A stretch of 64,000 nucleotides of DNA, from contig NZ_WWHU01000001.1 of assembly GCF_009862785.1 (NCBI RefSeq), positions 62,001 to 126,000 on the forward strand, in the 5' to 3' direction. This document shows positions 43,694-55,737 of this stretch, one piece after another. The position numbers and the translations under genes are program-made. The stretch's first letter is position 1; every line of letters starts with the position of its first letter. A model generated the notes under the pieces. The model was not told the origin of the DNA. It saw only the letters and a list, made by a program, of their open reading frames with translations, and searched no databases. Source of the DNA: Gordonia sp. SID5947 (GTDB lineage Bacteria > Actinomycetota > Actinomycetes > Mycobacteriales > Mycobacteriaceae).

Positions 43694-44008
43694 ATGTCAT
43701 GGCTCGTTCTCGTCATCTCCGGGGTCCTGGAGGCCGTCTGGGCGACTGCGATGGGCAAATCCGAGGGTTTCAGCCGACTGGGGCCGAGCGCGGTCTTTGC
43801 CGTCGCACTCATCGCCAGCATGGCCGGCCTGGCCTACGCGATGCGCGACCTGCCGACCGGGACGGCGTACGCCGTCTGGGTCGGCATCGGTGCAACGCTG
43901 ACGGTGGTCTACGCCATGCTGACCGGCGAGGAGTCGGCCAGTCTGGTCAAGGTGCTGTGCATCGTCGCTGTCGTCGGTGGGGTCATCGGACTGAAGTCGG
44001 CCGGCTGA
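43694..44008 (+). CDS. gdx: guanidinium exporter Gdx (SMR family)
   Basis: 104 residues with four membrane helices. Glu13, the coupling residue, and Trp16 lie in G-V-L-E-A-V-W-A, as in the Gdx branch of SMR transporters and not the EmrE drug branch. G-T-A-Y-A-V-W-V-G near 59 is the other family motif. It exchanges guanidinium for protons. GGAGGT seven bases before ATG 43694 is controlled by the riboswitch. It ends eight bases from the convergent gene. Confidence 0.93.
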   Translation: MSWLVLVISGVLEAVWATAMGKSEGFSRLGPSAVFAVALIASMAGLAYAMRDLPTGTAYAVWVGIGATLTVVYAMLTGEESASLVKVLCIVAVVGGVIGLKSAG

Positions 44009-44015
44009 CGAACCT

Positions 44016-44852
44016 TCACCGATGCGCAGGTTCGGCCAGCCCCCGCGCCAAGCCGACGCCCGCGCCGATTCCCGCGCCCATGGCGGTGAACGGCGCGGCG
44101 GTGGCCGCAGCACCGATGGCGGCGCCCGCGATCGGGCCGACCACCAGGCCGGCGGGGAGGAATGGCACGCCGACGACGAGTCCGGCGACGCCGCCGACCA
44201 GTCCGCCTGCGGCAGCGAGGGGGGCGCCGACGGTCACCGTGGCGATTGCCGCACCCGCGGTCGCATCGCCGATGGTCGCGGCCGCGACCCGGTCCGAGCG
44301 TGCGGGGTCCAGCCCCATCGAGTCACCCGCGGCAGCGACCTGCGCCTCCGCCCCGGCAGCTGCGTCGTTGATCTGCCGCGTCTGCTGCGGCGACAGCCAG
44401 TCGGGGGCCTGCGCCTGGAGGTCGCCCGCGCGGACGGTGCCCGGGGCCGGTGCGATCGGCTTCACCGGTGCCACCGGCATCGGAGCGTGCAGAGAACTCA
44501 GGTCGAGGGGGCCCAGTGGTTGCATCCGCTGCGCGCGCGTTCCGGGTCCGGTGCGCCGAGCACCGTCGCCTGCTTCGGCCCGCTGAGGGTCGGCAGCGGG
44601 CCGGGGTGCGGCTACAGCCGGCACCGCCGGCGGTGTGAGATGCGGAGCGACCGCCGCCGGCGACGGTACCGAAAGCGCGGGCAATGCAGGTAGCGATGGC
44701 GCGGGCGCACGATCAGGCGACGCCGGTGCTGCCGACGCGGCCCCGGCAGCGGCGAACGCGAAGACCACCGGTGCCGACCCCGCGGCGACAAACGTGGCCA
44801 TACGGCGATGCTGGTTCGGTGCGCGGTGACGGCCTCGTGTGCGATTGCTCAT
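44016..44852 (-). CDS. secreted Ala/Pro-rich hypothetical protein
   Basis: 278 residues. A signal peptide ends near A-G-A-A-S-A-A at 42. A Pro/Ala-rich segment runs to about 150. The C-terminal 110 residues are Gly/Ala/Val-rich with G-x3-G repeats, which could be a membrane-inserting hairpin. Such proteins are frequent in Gordonia-like genomes. Function unknown. Confidence 0.75.
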   Translation of the reverse strand: MSNRTRGRHRAPNQHRRMATFVAAGSAPVVFAFAAAGAASAAPASPDRAPAPSLPALPALSVPSPAAVAPHLTPPAVPAVAAPRPAADPQRAEAGDGARRTGPGTRAQRMQPLGPLDLSSLHAPMPVAPVKPIAPAPGTVRAGDLQAQAPDWLSPQQTRQINDAAAGAEAQVAAAGDSMGLDPARSDRVAAATIGDATAGAAIATVTVGAPLAAAGGLVGGVAGLVVGVPFLPAGLVVGPIAGAAIGAAATAAPFTAMGAGIGAGVGLARGLAEPAHR

Positions 44853-44995
44853 GCGTTCTTACCTCCGGCTTGTCGTCGTTCACTGGATCCTTCTGTCCGG
44901 CATTCGCACGGTGATGGTCCGCGGATTGGTCGTCTTTCGAACCGCCGCGGCACGACGGCGCCGGCCCCGAATCACGCTGTGCCAGGATGTTTACC

Positions 44996-46213
44996 ATGAT
45001 GCTGCTGGCCGAGGCGTCGTCCGAGATGGACACGTCGGCGATCGTCTCGCTGTTCTGGATCGCAGTGGCAGCGGTGGCCTCGCCACTGATCTCCCGGGCC
45101 ACGCGGGGATATGTGCCCGATGCAGTGGTGCTGCTCGTCGCCGGCATGGTCGTCGGGCCGAACATGCTGGACTGGGCCGACAACGACAGCGTAGCGGTAC
45201 TCAGCCAGTTGGGTCTCGGCCTGCTTTTCCTGTTGGCCGGCTACGAACTCGATCCTCAATTGCTCAGCGGCAGGTCGGGTCGGGTTGCCCGCTACACCTG
45301 GCTCATCGGCCTTGTGTCGGCCTTGGTCGTCGTCGCTCTGACCGTCCCCGCCGACAGCTTCTCGACGCATATTGCCCTGGCGATCGCCTTGACCTCGACC
45401 GCGCTCGGCACCCTGCTGCCGATCATCCGGGAGGCCGGTGTTCTCGACACACCACTCGGGCGGTCGGTCATGGCACACGGTGCGGTGGGGGAGTTGGGAC
45501 CGATCCTGGCGATGTCGCTGCTGCTGACCAGTCGGGACCTGATCGGGGCGTTGGTGGTGCTGGTGCTCTTCGGCTTGGCGGCCGTGATCATCGGCGCGGT
45601 CCCGCAACGCCTCATCGCCCAGGTGCCCGGAGTCCGGCGGGCGGTGACCGTGATGCGCGGGGGCACCGTTCAGCTGCCGGTGCGGATCGTCTTCCTGCTG
45701 CTCGTCTCTCTGATGACCGTTGCTGCCGTGTTCGACCTCGACGTGGTACTCGGGGCATTCGCGGCGGGCCTCATCCTCCGTCGCCTGATCGGACCGGAAC
45801 AGAAGGAAGTGGGCAAGTCGCTCGAGGTGATCGGGTTCGGCGTGTTCATCCCGGTCTTCTTCGTCACGTCGGGGATGGTCATCGACGTGACCGCCGTCCT
45901 CGGGCACCCGGGCGTGTGGGCGATCCTCGTGGCTGCGATCGCGGTCGCCCGCGGACTGCCGGTGTGGCTCAGCGAGCGATTCATCGAGCACGGGGCGAAT
46001 CTCGAAACCCGCCACGAGCGAGCACAGTTGGCGCTCTACGCCGCGACCGGTCTACCGATCATCGTCGCGGTGACCCAGGTTGCGACAGCGTCGGACCTGA
46101 TGTCGATCGAGGTCGCGTCCACACTGGTTGCGGCCGGGGCGACCACGGTACTGCTCTTCCCGATGGTGGCGCGGATCATCGGCGCGCGCCATCGGAGTGA
46201 CATGACGACGTGA
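44996..46213 (+). CDS. cation:proton antiporter (CPA2 family)
   Basis: 405 residues with about 12 membrane segments. It keeps the CPA2 core: G-L-G-L-L-F-L-L-A-G-Y-E-L near 75, S-T-A-L-G-T-L-L-P near 135 and G-A-F-A-A-G-L near 255. It lacks the C-terminal TrkA-N domain of KefB/KefC. It probably exchanges Na+ or K+ for H+. ATG 44987 is in frame; ATG 44996 has AGGA at a better distance. Confidence 0.9.
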   Translation: MMLLAEASSEMDTSAIVSLFWIAVAAVASPLISRATRGYVPDAVVLLVAGMVVGPNMLDWADNDSVAVLSQLGLGLLFLLAGYELDPQLLSGRSGRVARYTWLIGLVSALVVVALTVPADSFSTHIALAIALTSTALGTLLPIIREAGVLDTPLGRSVMAHGAVGELGPILAMSLLLTSRDLIGALVVLVLFGLAAVIIGAVPQRLIAQVPGVRRAVTVMRGGTVQLPVRIVFLLLVSLMTVAAVFDLDVVLGAFAAGLILRRLIGPEQKEVGKSLEVIGFGVFIPVFFVTSGMVIDVTAVLGHPGVWAILVAAIAVARGLPVWLSERFIEHGANLETRHERAQLALYAATGLPIIVAVTQVATASDLMSIEVASTLVAAGATTVLLFPMVARIIGARHRSDMTT

Positions 46214-46259
46214 GCCGGGCCGAGACAGTGTCGAGGTCGACACCGCTCGACCCGGCTCA
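46211..46259. terminator. bidirectional terminator between the antiporter and rpf
   Basis: A 14-bp stem with one mismatch (46211-46224 with 46246-46259), capped by a second perfect six-bp hairpin (46228-46233 with 46238-46243). It begins at the antiporter stop and faces the rpf stop at 46290. Confidence 0.8.
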
Positions 46260-46289
46260 CGGGTCAGACGTTGAGCTCCGCTCTGATGA

Positions 46290-46887
<598 letters not shown>

Positions 46888-47526
46888 TCAGCCCAGATCG
46901 GCGCGGACATCCTTGTCGAGGGACGCGCGGACCAAGGCGGCCGCGAGCACGGCCGGCCGGCCGTCGGCGAGTTCGCCCAGTTCGGTGGGATCGTCGGGCA
47001 GACCGACCTCCGTGGCGCTCGAGAGCGCCCGCTTGTCGAAGTAGGGAGCGACCCACTCCCACACCGCTTGCACCTCGCGCAGGAAGACGTCTGCACCGAC
47101 CGGGCCGATACCGGTGAACTCCTGCAGCAACGCGGCGGCGCGCTCCACATCACCGTCGGCCTTGGCCGCCAGCGTGCGTAGGTCCCCGTGGTGCTCGTCG
47201 AGGACCTTCTGGCCCGCCTCGCCGAGGCGGGTGGCGGTGCTCTCGTCGTAGCGCACATAGTGGCCGCGCCCGAGGGCGTCCACCAGGGCCTGCCACTGGG
47301 CGTCAGCCATCTTCTCGGGTGTGCGGTAGCCGGCGGAGTACAACTCGCGCGCGGCCGCGACCGCGATGTCGGCCGAGATGCGGGCGCTCAGCAGAAGTGA
47401 CAGGACGAGGAGTTGGAACAGCGGTGCCGGGGTGTCCTTGAGGGGGATGCCTGCCTCATCGGCGTAGGTACGACCGGCACGCTCGACGAGCATCGTGGCG
47501 ATCCTCTGCTGCTTTTTGGTGGTCAT
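46888..47526 (-). CDS. HhH-GPD glycosylase-like protein without Fe-S cluster
   Basis: 212 residues, related to endonuclease III. It has the P-L-F-Q-L-L-V-L-S-L-L-L-S-A start near 35 and the HhH E-F-T-G-I-G-P-V-G-A-D near 140. The four-Cys cluster loop of Nth is absent, and there is Y-F-D-K-R at the position of the catalytic region. It may be an inactive or alternative glycosylase. The gene overlaps the upstream membrane protein by ATGA. Confidence 0.85.
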   Translation of the reverse strand: MTTKKQQRIATMLVERAGRTYADEAGIPLKDTPAPLFQLLVLSLLLSARISADIAVAAARELYSAGYRTPEKMADAQWQALVDALGRGHYVRYDESTATRLGEAGQKVLDEHHGDLRTLAAKADGDVERAAALLQEFTGIGPVGADVFLREVQAVWEWVAPYFDKRALSSATEVGLPDDPTELGELADGRPAVLAAALVRASLDKDVRADLG

Positions 47527-48656
47527 GATTCCTCCTCGGTCGTGGTCGCCCCGCGCGAAGCGTCCACACGCTGGTCGGTGTCGTCTTCAGCGCGTCGCCG
47601 GGTGCGCTCTCGATATCCGAAGGTCGCGGTGAGGATGTCCTCGTAGCTGTCGGCGCTGGACCCGACGGCGCCGGCAACCGTTCCCATCGACGTGGCGAGC
47701 CAGGCCAGATACACATAGTTGAGGAACGAGGCGCTGGAGACGCCCAGCTGCTGTGCCAGAAAACCGGACTCGATCACAGCGAGTGATGTGCAGAGGGTGG
47801 CAGCGAAGAGTCCGGCATACAGGACGGCGGCGTTGAGCAGCACTGTCGTCGCGGTTGCTGCGTTGTAGAGGCGGGCGCGTGCCTGTGGCAGTGCGCCGCG
47901 ACGTTCCCACAACCTGTTGTTCGTGATCAGCCAGACCGTCATCACCACCATGGAGAGCACCGACAGTCCGGCCAGCCGCCACGGGCTGAGGGCGTTGGCC
48001 ATGGCCCAGATCGAGGAGTAGAAGACGCCGAAACTGGCAGTGGCGGCCGCCGCCGCCATCAGGCCGGTCAGTGTCGGGATGAGGCGCCACGGGCGATTGC
48101 CGCGAACCATGCCGGCCACCATTCTGGTGCGGCTCAGCAACTTTCCGGATGCCAGGTACTCGACATCCGACTGGGGGCCGGGATACCAGCTGGTACCGCG
48201 AACCATGCTCGGCGCGTCCGGGTTGCCCAGTCGGGTGACCGCCGCGACCAAGGCCGGTATCAAGCGATGGGTGACCAGTCCGAGCGCCGGTAGGGACACG
48301 ATGATCGTGGATCGTCCGTGGTCGACCTCGGCGATCAGCCCGCGTCGGTGATCCATTCGGGGAAACTCGGTGATGACGGCGAGTACAGACGAACCGGTTT
48401 CGGAATGTCGCACCGCGTCGAGGACGAGGAGTCCGCCCTCCGGATCGAGGCTGAGGGTTTCGGTGGCCACCGACAGCGAGTCGATGCCCGCCTCAGAGCG
48501 GAGGCGTTCGTCCAGGCGGTCGTGCACTCTCTGGACCGCGGTTGTCGGCGGACCGGGATCGGCGACGATACGAACGCTGGAGGAGTGGTCTGGGTCGGTG
48601 TTTCCGGCCGCACCACGACGTCCGGTGTCGTCGAGGCGTGCGCGATGATCCGTCAT
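47523..48656 (-). CDS. membrane protein of unknown function
   Basis: 377 residues. A soluble domain of about 170 residues is followed by about four or five membrane helices (170-330) and a charged C-terminus. I recognise no family. GTG 48674 is an alternative start. It is coupled to the HhH glycosylase gene by ATGA. Confidence 0.8.
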   Translation of the reverse strand: MTDHRARLDDTGRRGAAGNTDPDHSSSVRIVADPGPPTTAVQRVHDRLDERLRSEAGIDSLSVATETLSLDPEGGLLVLDAVRHSETGSSVLAVITEFPRMDHRRGLIAEVDHGRSTIIVSLPALGLVTHRLIPALVAAVTRLGNPDAPSMVRGTSWYPGPQSDVEYLASGKLLSRTRMVAGMVRGNRPWRLIPTLTGLMAAAAATASFGVFYSSIWAMANALSPWRLAGLSVLSMVVMTVWLITNNRLWERRGALPQARARLYNAATATTVLLNAAVLYAGLFAATLCTSLAVIESGFLAQQLGVSSASFLNYVYLAWLATSMGTVAGAVGSSADSYEDILTATFGYRERTRRRAEDDTDQRVDASRGATTTEEES

Positions 48657-48722
48657 GAGTCCATAACTACCCACCGCGTGAACCGTTCAATCCCGACCGT
48701 CGACGTCACCCTGGTCGAGCGG

Positions 48723-48913
48723 TCAGCAGCACCGAGCCCCTGGATTCCGGTCCTGGTCTGAGTAGCGACGCCGCCAGTACTCCCGCTCCGAGAGCGGCGG
48801 CTGATCCGGGTGGGTGCGTGCGGTGTGCTCGAGATAGCGCATGTAGTCGCGGTCGCCCATCACACTGCCGACATACCAACTCACGGCGGCCCAGCCGCGC
48901 CGGACGGTGGCGA

Positions 48914-48917
<4 letters not shown>
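48723..48917 (-). CDS. ybdD: YbdD/YjiX family small protein
   Basis: 64 residues of the DUF466 family that accompanies CstA-type pyruvate transporters. The family pattern R-D-Y-M-R-Y-L-E-H near 30, then R-E-Y-W-R-R-R-Y near 50, is clear. It starts with GTG overlapping the cstA stop (GTGA), so it is translationally coupled. A YbdD-like partner is required for pyruvate uptake by CstA/BtsT in E. coli. Confidence 0.93.
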
Positions 48918-51196
<2,279 letters not shown>

Positions 51197-51306
51197 CGGC
51201 GCTACCTTCCTCGTCACCAGTGTGGCCCGGGTCACTATACAGCCCGCGGCCGGATGCATTCGGCGGGGACATTGAATCGAGATATCACCTCGGGCAGGCT
51301 GACGTC

Positions 51307-53571
51307 ATGTCGACTCAAACGCCCGTCCCGTCGCGGCCCGGAGACCATTCCGCCCGCGCCGTCGAGATCGTCGCCGCACTGTCGCCTGCACAAAAAGCGG
51401 CCCTGACGTCCGGAGCGTCGTTTTGGCACACCGTCGGTTTCGCTGAACTCGGCGTCGCGCCGCTGATGCTGACCGACGGTCCGCACGGGATACGCAAGCA
51501 GGCCGGGGGTGCCGACGCCCTCGGGCTCAACGACTCGGTACCGGCGGTGTGCTTTCCGCCGGCGGTGGCGATGGCGTCGTCGTTCGACGCGGCGGTGATC
51601 GAGCACGTCGGCGACGCACTCGGCGCGGAGTGTCTCACCGAGCAGGTCGGGGTGATCCTCGGTCCCGGCGTCAACATCAAGCGGTCCCTGCTGGGTGGGC
51701 GGAATTTCGAATACCTTTCCGAGGACCCACATCTGACGGGCCGTATCGGTGCCGCACTGGTGCGCGGCGTACAGCGGCACGGGATCGGGACCTCGGTCAA
51801 GCATTTCGCAGTCAACAACCAGGAACACGAGCGGCTGCGGGTGAGCGCCGACGTCGACGAGCGGCCGCTACACGAGATCTACCTCCGTGCATTCGAACAC
51901 ATCGTGCGGACCGAACGGCCGTGGACGATCATGGCGTCGTACAACAGGATCAACGGTGTCTATGCGACCGAGAACTCCTGGCTGCTCACCGAGACCCTGC
52001 GTGGGCGATGGGGTTTCGAGGGCCTGGTGATCTCGGACTGGATGGCGGTCGACGACCGGGTGGCGGCGCTGAGTGCCGGGCTCGACCTCGAGATGCCGTC
52101 GAGTGGAGAGGTCGGGCCGAGCGCGGTCCGGGCCGCGGTCTCCCGCGGCGACGTGGCCGACAAGACATTGGACGACGCCGCATGCCGGGTGGTCGAGCTG
52201 GCCTTGGCGGCAGCGCAGAACGTGGGGAAGGGTGCGGTATACGACCGCGAGGCACATCACCGCCTGGCACGAGAGGTGGCCCGACGCTGCCCGGTGCTGC
52301 TGAAGAACGACGACGTCGACGGGACCGGTCCGGTGTTGCCTCTCGCGCGATCGGCCTCCGTTGCGGTGATCGGGGAGTTCGCGCGGACGCCGCGGTACCA
52401 GGGCGGCGGGAGCTCGAAGATCAATCCTTTCCGCCTCGACGCGGCACTCGACGAGATGCGGGCGACGGCCGACCCGGACCGTATCGCTTTCGCACCCGGA
52501 TTCGTGATCGGCGCAAGAGATTCCGATGATCAGATGGTCGACGAGGCGGTCGAGACCGCGCGGCGGGCCGACGTCGCCGTGCTGTTCCTGGGGCTGGGAG
52601 ACGACGACGAGTCCGAAGGCTTCGACCGTGCGGACTGGCGACTGCCCGATCCGCAGCTCGAGTTGCTCCGACAGATAGTCGCGGTGCATCCCCGGACCGT
52701 GGTGGTGCTGTCCAACGGGAGTGTGGTGGACCTGGCCGAGGTCGATGCGGCACCCGCGGTGCTCGAGGGCTGGCTGCTCGGGCAGGCCGGCGGCGGGGCG
52801 ATCGCCGACATCCTCTACGGCGATGCGGATCCGTCCGGGCGGCTGGCGGAGACGATCCCACTCCGCCTCTCCGACAGTCCGTCATTTCTGGACTTCCCCG
52901 GCGAGCAACTGCATGTGCGCTACGGCGAAGGGATCTTTGTCGGGTACCGGTGGTATGACGCTCGTGAACTCCCGGTTCGATACCCGTTTGGGCACGGGTT
53001 ATCCTACACCACAATGGAATTCGAAGAACTCGAGGTGTCCTCGGCAGAACCGGGACTCGAGCTCGGTGTGACGGTGACCAACACGGGCCTGCGTGCGGGG
53101 CGTGCCGTCGCCCAGGTGTACCTCGGTATCGACGACTCGGTGGTCGCCCGTCCACCCCGAGAGTTGAAGGCCATCGGGATCGCCGATCTCGAGCCGGGTA
53201 CAACGCGACGTCTCGAGCTCTCGATCCCCAGATCCGAACTCGCATATTGGGATCGTGTGGTCGACGATTGGGTGGTGGAGGGAGGTGTCTACCGCGTGGA
53301 GGTCGGCGCGTCGAGCCGTGACATTCGGGCATCGACCACTGTCGAGGTGACCGGAGACGAACGCCCCACAAGTGTCGGCCCGTCGTCCACGCTCGGGGAG
53401 GTCCTCGACCATCCCGTCGCGGGACCTGAACTCCGCTCACGGATCGCGGCATCGATGGGCGTCGACGAACTCGACCCGGCCATCGTGATGATGGTGTCGT
53501 CGTTCCCGATCGGCCGGATCTCGCCGATGCTGGGACTCGACGCGGCCGCGCTCGACGAGTTGCTCGCCTAG
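51307..53571 (+). CDS. glycoside hydrolase family 3 beta-glucosidase-type enzyme
   Basis: 754 residues. The (beta/alpha)8 barrel has K-H-F-A-V-N-N-Q-E (165-173) and the nucleophile Asp244 in V-I-S-D-W. The second domain (about 355-560) carries the acid-base region, and a fibronectin-III-like domain follows (about 580-690). A 60-residue C-terminal extension is present. No signal peptide, so it acts in the cytoplasm. It should cleave beta-glucosides or xylosides. Confidence 0.93.
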   Translation: MSTQTPVPSRPGDHSARAVEIVAALSPAQKAALTSGASFWHTVGFAELGVAPLMLTDGPHGIRKQAGGADALGLNDSVPAVCFPPAVAMASSFDAAVIEHVGDALGAECLTEQVGVILGPGVNIKRSLLGGRNFEYLSEDPHLTGRIGAALVRGVQRHGIGTSVKHFAVNNQEHERLRVSADVDERPLHEIYLRAFEHIVRTERPWTIMASYNRINGVYATENSWLLTETLRGRWGFEGLVISDWMAVDDRVAALSAGLDLEMPSSGEVGPSAVRAAVSRGDVADKTLDDAACRVVELALAAAQNVGKGAVYDREAHHRLAREVARRCPVLLKNDDVDGTGPVLPLARSASVAVIGEFARTPRYQGGGSSKINPFRLDAALDEMRATADPDRIAFAPGFVIGARDSDDQMVDEAVETARRADVAVLFLGLGDDDESEGFDRADWRLPDPQLELLRQIVAVHPRTVVVLSNGSVVDLAEVDAAPAVLEGWLLGQAGGGAIADILYGDADPSGRLAETIPLRLSDSPSFLDFPGEQLHVRYGEGIFVGYRWYDARELPVRYPFGHGLSYTTMEFEELEVSSAEPGLELGVTVTNTGLRAGRAVAQVYLGIDDSVVARPPRELKAIGIADLEPGTTRRLELSIPRSELAYWDRVVDDWVVEGGVYRVEVGASSRDIRASTTVEVTGDERPTSVGPSSTLGEVLDHPVAGPELRSRIAASMGVDELDPAIVMMVSSFPIGRISPMLGLDAAALDELLA

Positions 53572-53596
53572 CCGGCGGCCACGCGTCGGCGGAGCG

Positions 53597-54925
53597 TCAC
53601 GCGGCCCCCGCGGCGGGGGCGTAGGCCACGCCACGCGAATGCCAGGCCTCGCCCTTGGTCGATGTCGGCTCGATGGTGAAGTCGCGGAGCAGATCTCGAA
53701 GCACGACGTCCATCTCCATGTGGGCGAATGCCGCCCCGATGCACCGGCGGGTGCCGCCGCCGAACGGGAGCCACGCCTGCCCGGGTGTGTTCCCGACGAA
53801 CCGGTGCGGATCGAATCGTTCCGGCTCGGCGAACTGACGGCTGTCGTCATGGAGCAGGGAGATCGCCACCAGGACGTTGTAACCCCGAGGGATTCGCCAC
53901 GGCCCGAGCTCGAGGAGATCGGTGACCACGTGTCGTCCGGCCAGGTCGATGACGGGCCGGCTACGTTGGATCTCGAGGATGGTGGCCATCCGGAACTCGC
54001 TGCCGCCGTGGTCGACCTCGTCGACCAGAGCGCGCAGGACATCCGGATTGCGTTGCAGCCGTTCGACTGCCCATGCCAGCGTGGTCGCCGTGGTCTCATG
54101 TCCGGCCACCAGCAGCGTGAGCAATTCGTCGGCGATGTCGGCATCGGTCATCGACGAACCGTCGTCGTAGGTGCTCTGCACCATGAGGGCCAGGATGTCG
54201 TCCCGCTCCTCGAGTCGCGGATCTTCGCGGGCCTTGGCGATCAGCGCCGCGAGGGTGTCGTCGTAGATCTGCCTGCGGCCGGCAAACGTGCGCCGGGGAT
54301 CGAACCGGCCGAGGGAGAGCGGGATGTCCGGGGTGGACGCGAGGCGCGAGCCGACGGTCACCAGCGGCGGAATGATGTCTCGAAGCGTGTCGAGTTCCCG
54401 TCCGTCGGCGCCGAAGACGGTTCGGAGGATGACGTTGAGCGTCACCCGCATCATCGGCTCGAGAGTGGCGAACTCGGTGCCCATCGGCCATGTTCGGGCT
54501 TCGGCGGCGAACTCCTCGGCCACCACGGACTCGTACTGTTTGATCCGCCGCCCGTGCAACGGGGGAGTGAGGAGCTTGCGGCGGCTGCGGTGATCAGTGC
54601 CCTCCAGTGCGAACATCGAGCCGTCGCCGAGGATGCGTCCCAGGTTGGGACGGACGTTGGCTGCCTGGTCGGTCGGTGTGGTGAACAGCTGCTTGGCCAG
54701 CGTCGGGTCGGCGATGACGACCACCTTGCCGAACAAGGGGATTCGGAGTGTGAACACCGGTCCGTAGCGCTCGGCGAACGCAGCCAGTGTCTGTCGGCGA
54801 CGCGCGACGAACCCGAGCCCCTGGACAACGGCGGGCAGCCGCGGTCCCGGGGGTAGCGCGGCCGAGGGGCCGGTCGACGTGATCGGCTCGGCGTCCGACG
54901 GTCGGGTCGGCTGGGTGGCGACCAT
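53597..54925 (-). CDS. cytochrome P450
   Basis: 442 residues. The I-helix A-G-H-E-T-T-A is near 285, the ExxR is E-I-Q-R near 330 and the haem loop F-G-G-G-T-R-R-C-I-G has Cys395. The type resembles mycobacterial CYP138-like enzymes. It diverges from a TetR regulator that probably represses it. Redox partner genes are not nearby. AAGGG before ATG 54925 is the ribosome binding site. Confidence 0.94.
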   Translation of the reverse strand: MVATQPTRPSDAEPITSTGPSAALPPGPRLPAVVQGLGFVARRRQTLAAFAERYGPVFTLRIPLFGKVVVIADPTLAKQLFTTPTDQAANVRPNLGRILGDGSMFALEGTDHRSRRKLLTPPLHGRRIKQYESVVAEEFAAEARTWPMGTEFATLEPMMRVTLNVILRTVFGADGRELDTLRDIIPPLVTVGSRLASTPDIPLSLGRFDPRRTFAGRRQIYDDTLAALIAKAREDPRLEERDDILALMVQSTYDDGSSMTDADIADELLTLLVAGHETTATTLAWAVERLQRNPDVLRALVDEVDHGGSEFRMATILEIQRSRPVIDLAGRHVVTDLLELGPWRIPRGYNVLVAISLLHDDSRQFAEPERFDPHRFVGNTPGQAWLPFGGGTRRCIGAAFAHMEMDVVLRDLLRDFTIEPTSTKGEAWHSRGVAYAPAAGAA

Positions 54926-54966
54926 GGGCGAATCCCTTTCGACGGTGATCGGCGTGACGGCCGTTT

Positions 54967-54982
54967 GGTACAGCGGCGTACC
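54967..54982. promoter_or_regulatory. candidate operator between P450 and TetR
   Basis: GGTAC, six bases, GTACC, followed by a further GGTACG half-site nine bases later. It lies between the P450 and regulator starts. Confidence 0.4.
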
Positions 54983-55030
54983 GGGCTGACGGTACGCTCG
55001 CGTTCCGCGTCGCCGCAAGGGGTGGCGTCG

Positions 55031-55036
55031 TATGGT
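55031..55036 (+). promoter_or_regulatory. -10 element, leaderless start of the TetR gene
   Basis: TATGGT (TANNNT) exactly six bases before GTG 55043. Confidence 0.5.
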
Positions 55037-55042
55037 TGGAGG

Positions 55043-55660
55043 GTGTTCGAAGTTGCTGCGTCCGGCGCGAGATCGCGAATCAGCAGGTCGCCGGTCCGGC
55101 AACGACTGCTCGACGCCATGGCGTCGTGTCTGATGGAACGGGGATACCGGGAGACGACGGTCGCCGATGTCGTGCGGGTCGCCCGTACGTCGCGCCGGTC
55201 CTTCTACCAGGAGTTCACCGACAAGCAGGCATGTTTCGTCGACCTGCTGCAGACGACCAACGACAGCATGGTCGCTGCCATCGCGGAGGCCGTGGACCCG
55301 GCGGCGGAGTGGAAGACGCAGATCCGGCAGGCGGTCGAGGTGTACGTGTCGGTGACCGACGAGCATCCGGAAATCGCATGGAGCTGGATTCGTGAGCTGC
55401 CTGCGCTCGGTGAGTCGGCCCGGCGAGTTCAGGTCGAGGCGATGGAGTCGCTGATCGACGTGCTGGTGCCCCTGACCGACAATCCGCAGATGCGGTCGGC
55501 GGGTATCGCCCCGATGAGCCACGAGATCGGGGTGATGATCTGGGGTGGAATCCGCGAACTGGCAGCCTCGGCGCTGGAGGGTAACCGTTCACTGCAGACC
55601 ATCGTCGAGCCTGCCGTCGCCGCGTGTATCGCGTTGGTGGGTGCGAACATCGAGGGTTGA
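55043..55660 (+). CDS. TetR family regulator, divergent from the P450
   Basis: 205 residues. The HTH is at about 20-65 (E-T-T-V-A-D-V-V-R-V-A-R-T-S-R-R-S-F-Y-Q-E-F). The C-terminal domain has W-S-W-I-R-E-L near 115. GTG 55043 follows a -10 hexamer by six bases; upstream in-frame starts lack such support. The likely target is the P450. Confidence 0.9.
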   Translation: MFEVAASGARSRISRSPVRQRLLDAMASCLMERGYRETTVADVVRVARTSRRSFYQEFTDKQACFVDLLQTTNDSMVAAIAEAVDPAAEWKTQIRQAVEVYVSVTDEHPEIAWSWIRELPALGESARRVQVEAMESLIDVLVPLTDNPQMRSAGIAPMSHEIGVMIWGGIRELAASALEGNRSLQTIVEPAVAACIALVGANIEG

Positions 55661-55737
55661 TCCGGTACCCGGGTCGTCCACGATGCAATCGAACCGCCAC
55701 CGGACGGTCGGGCAGGCGCCGTGACACATCCACTGCC

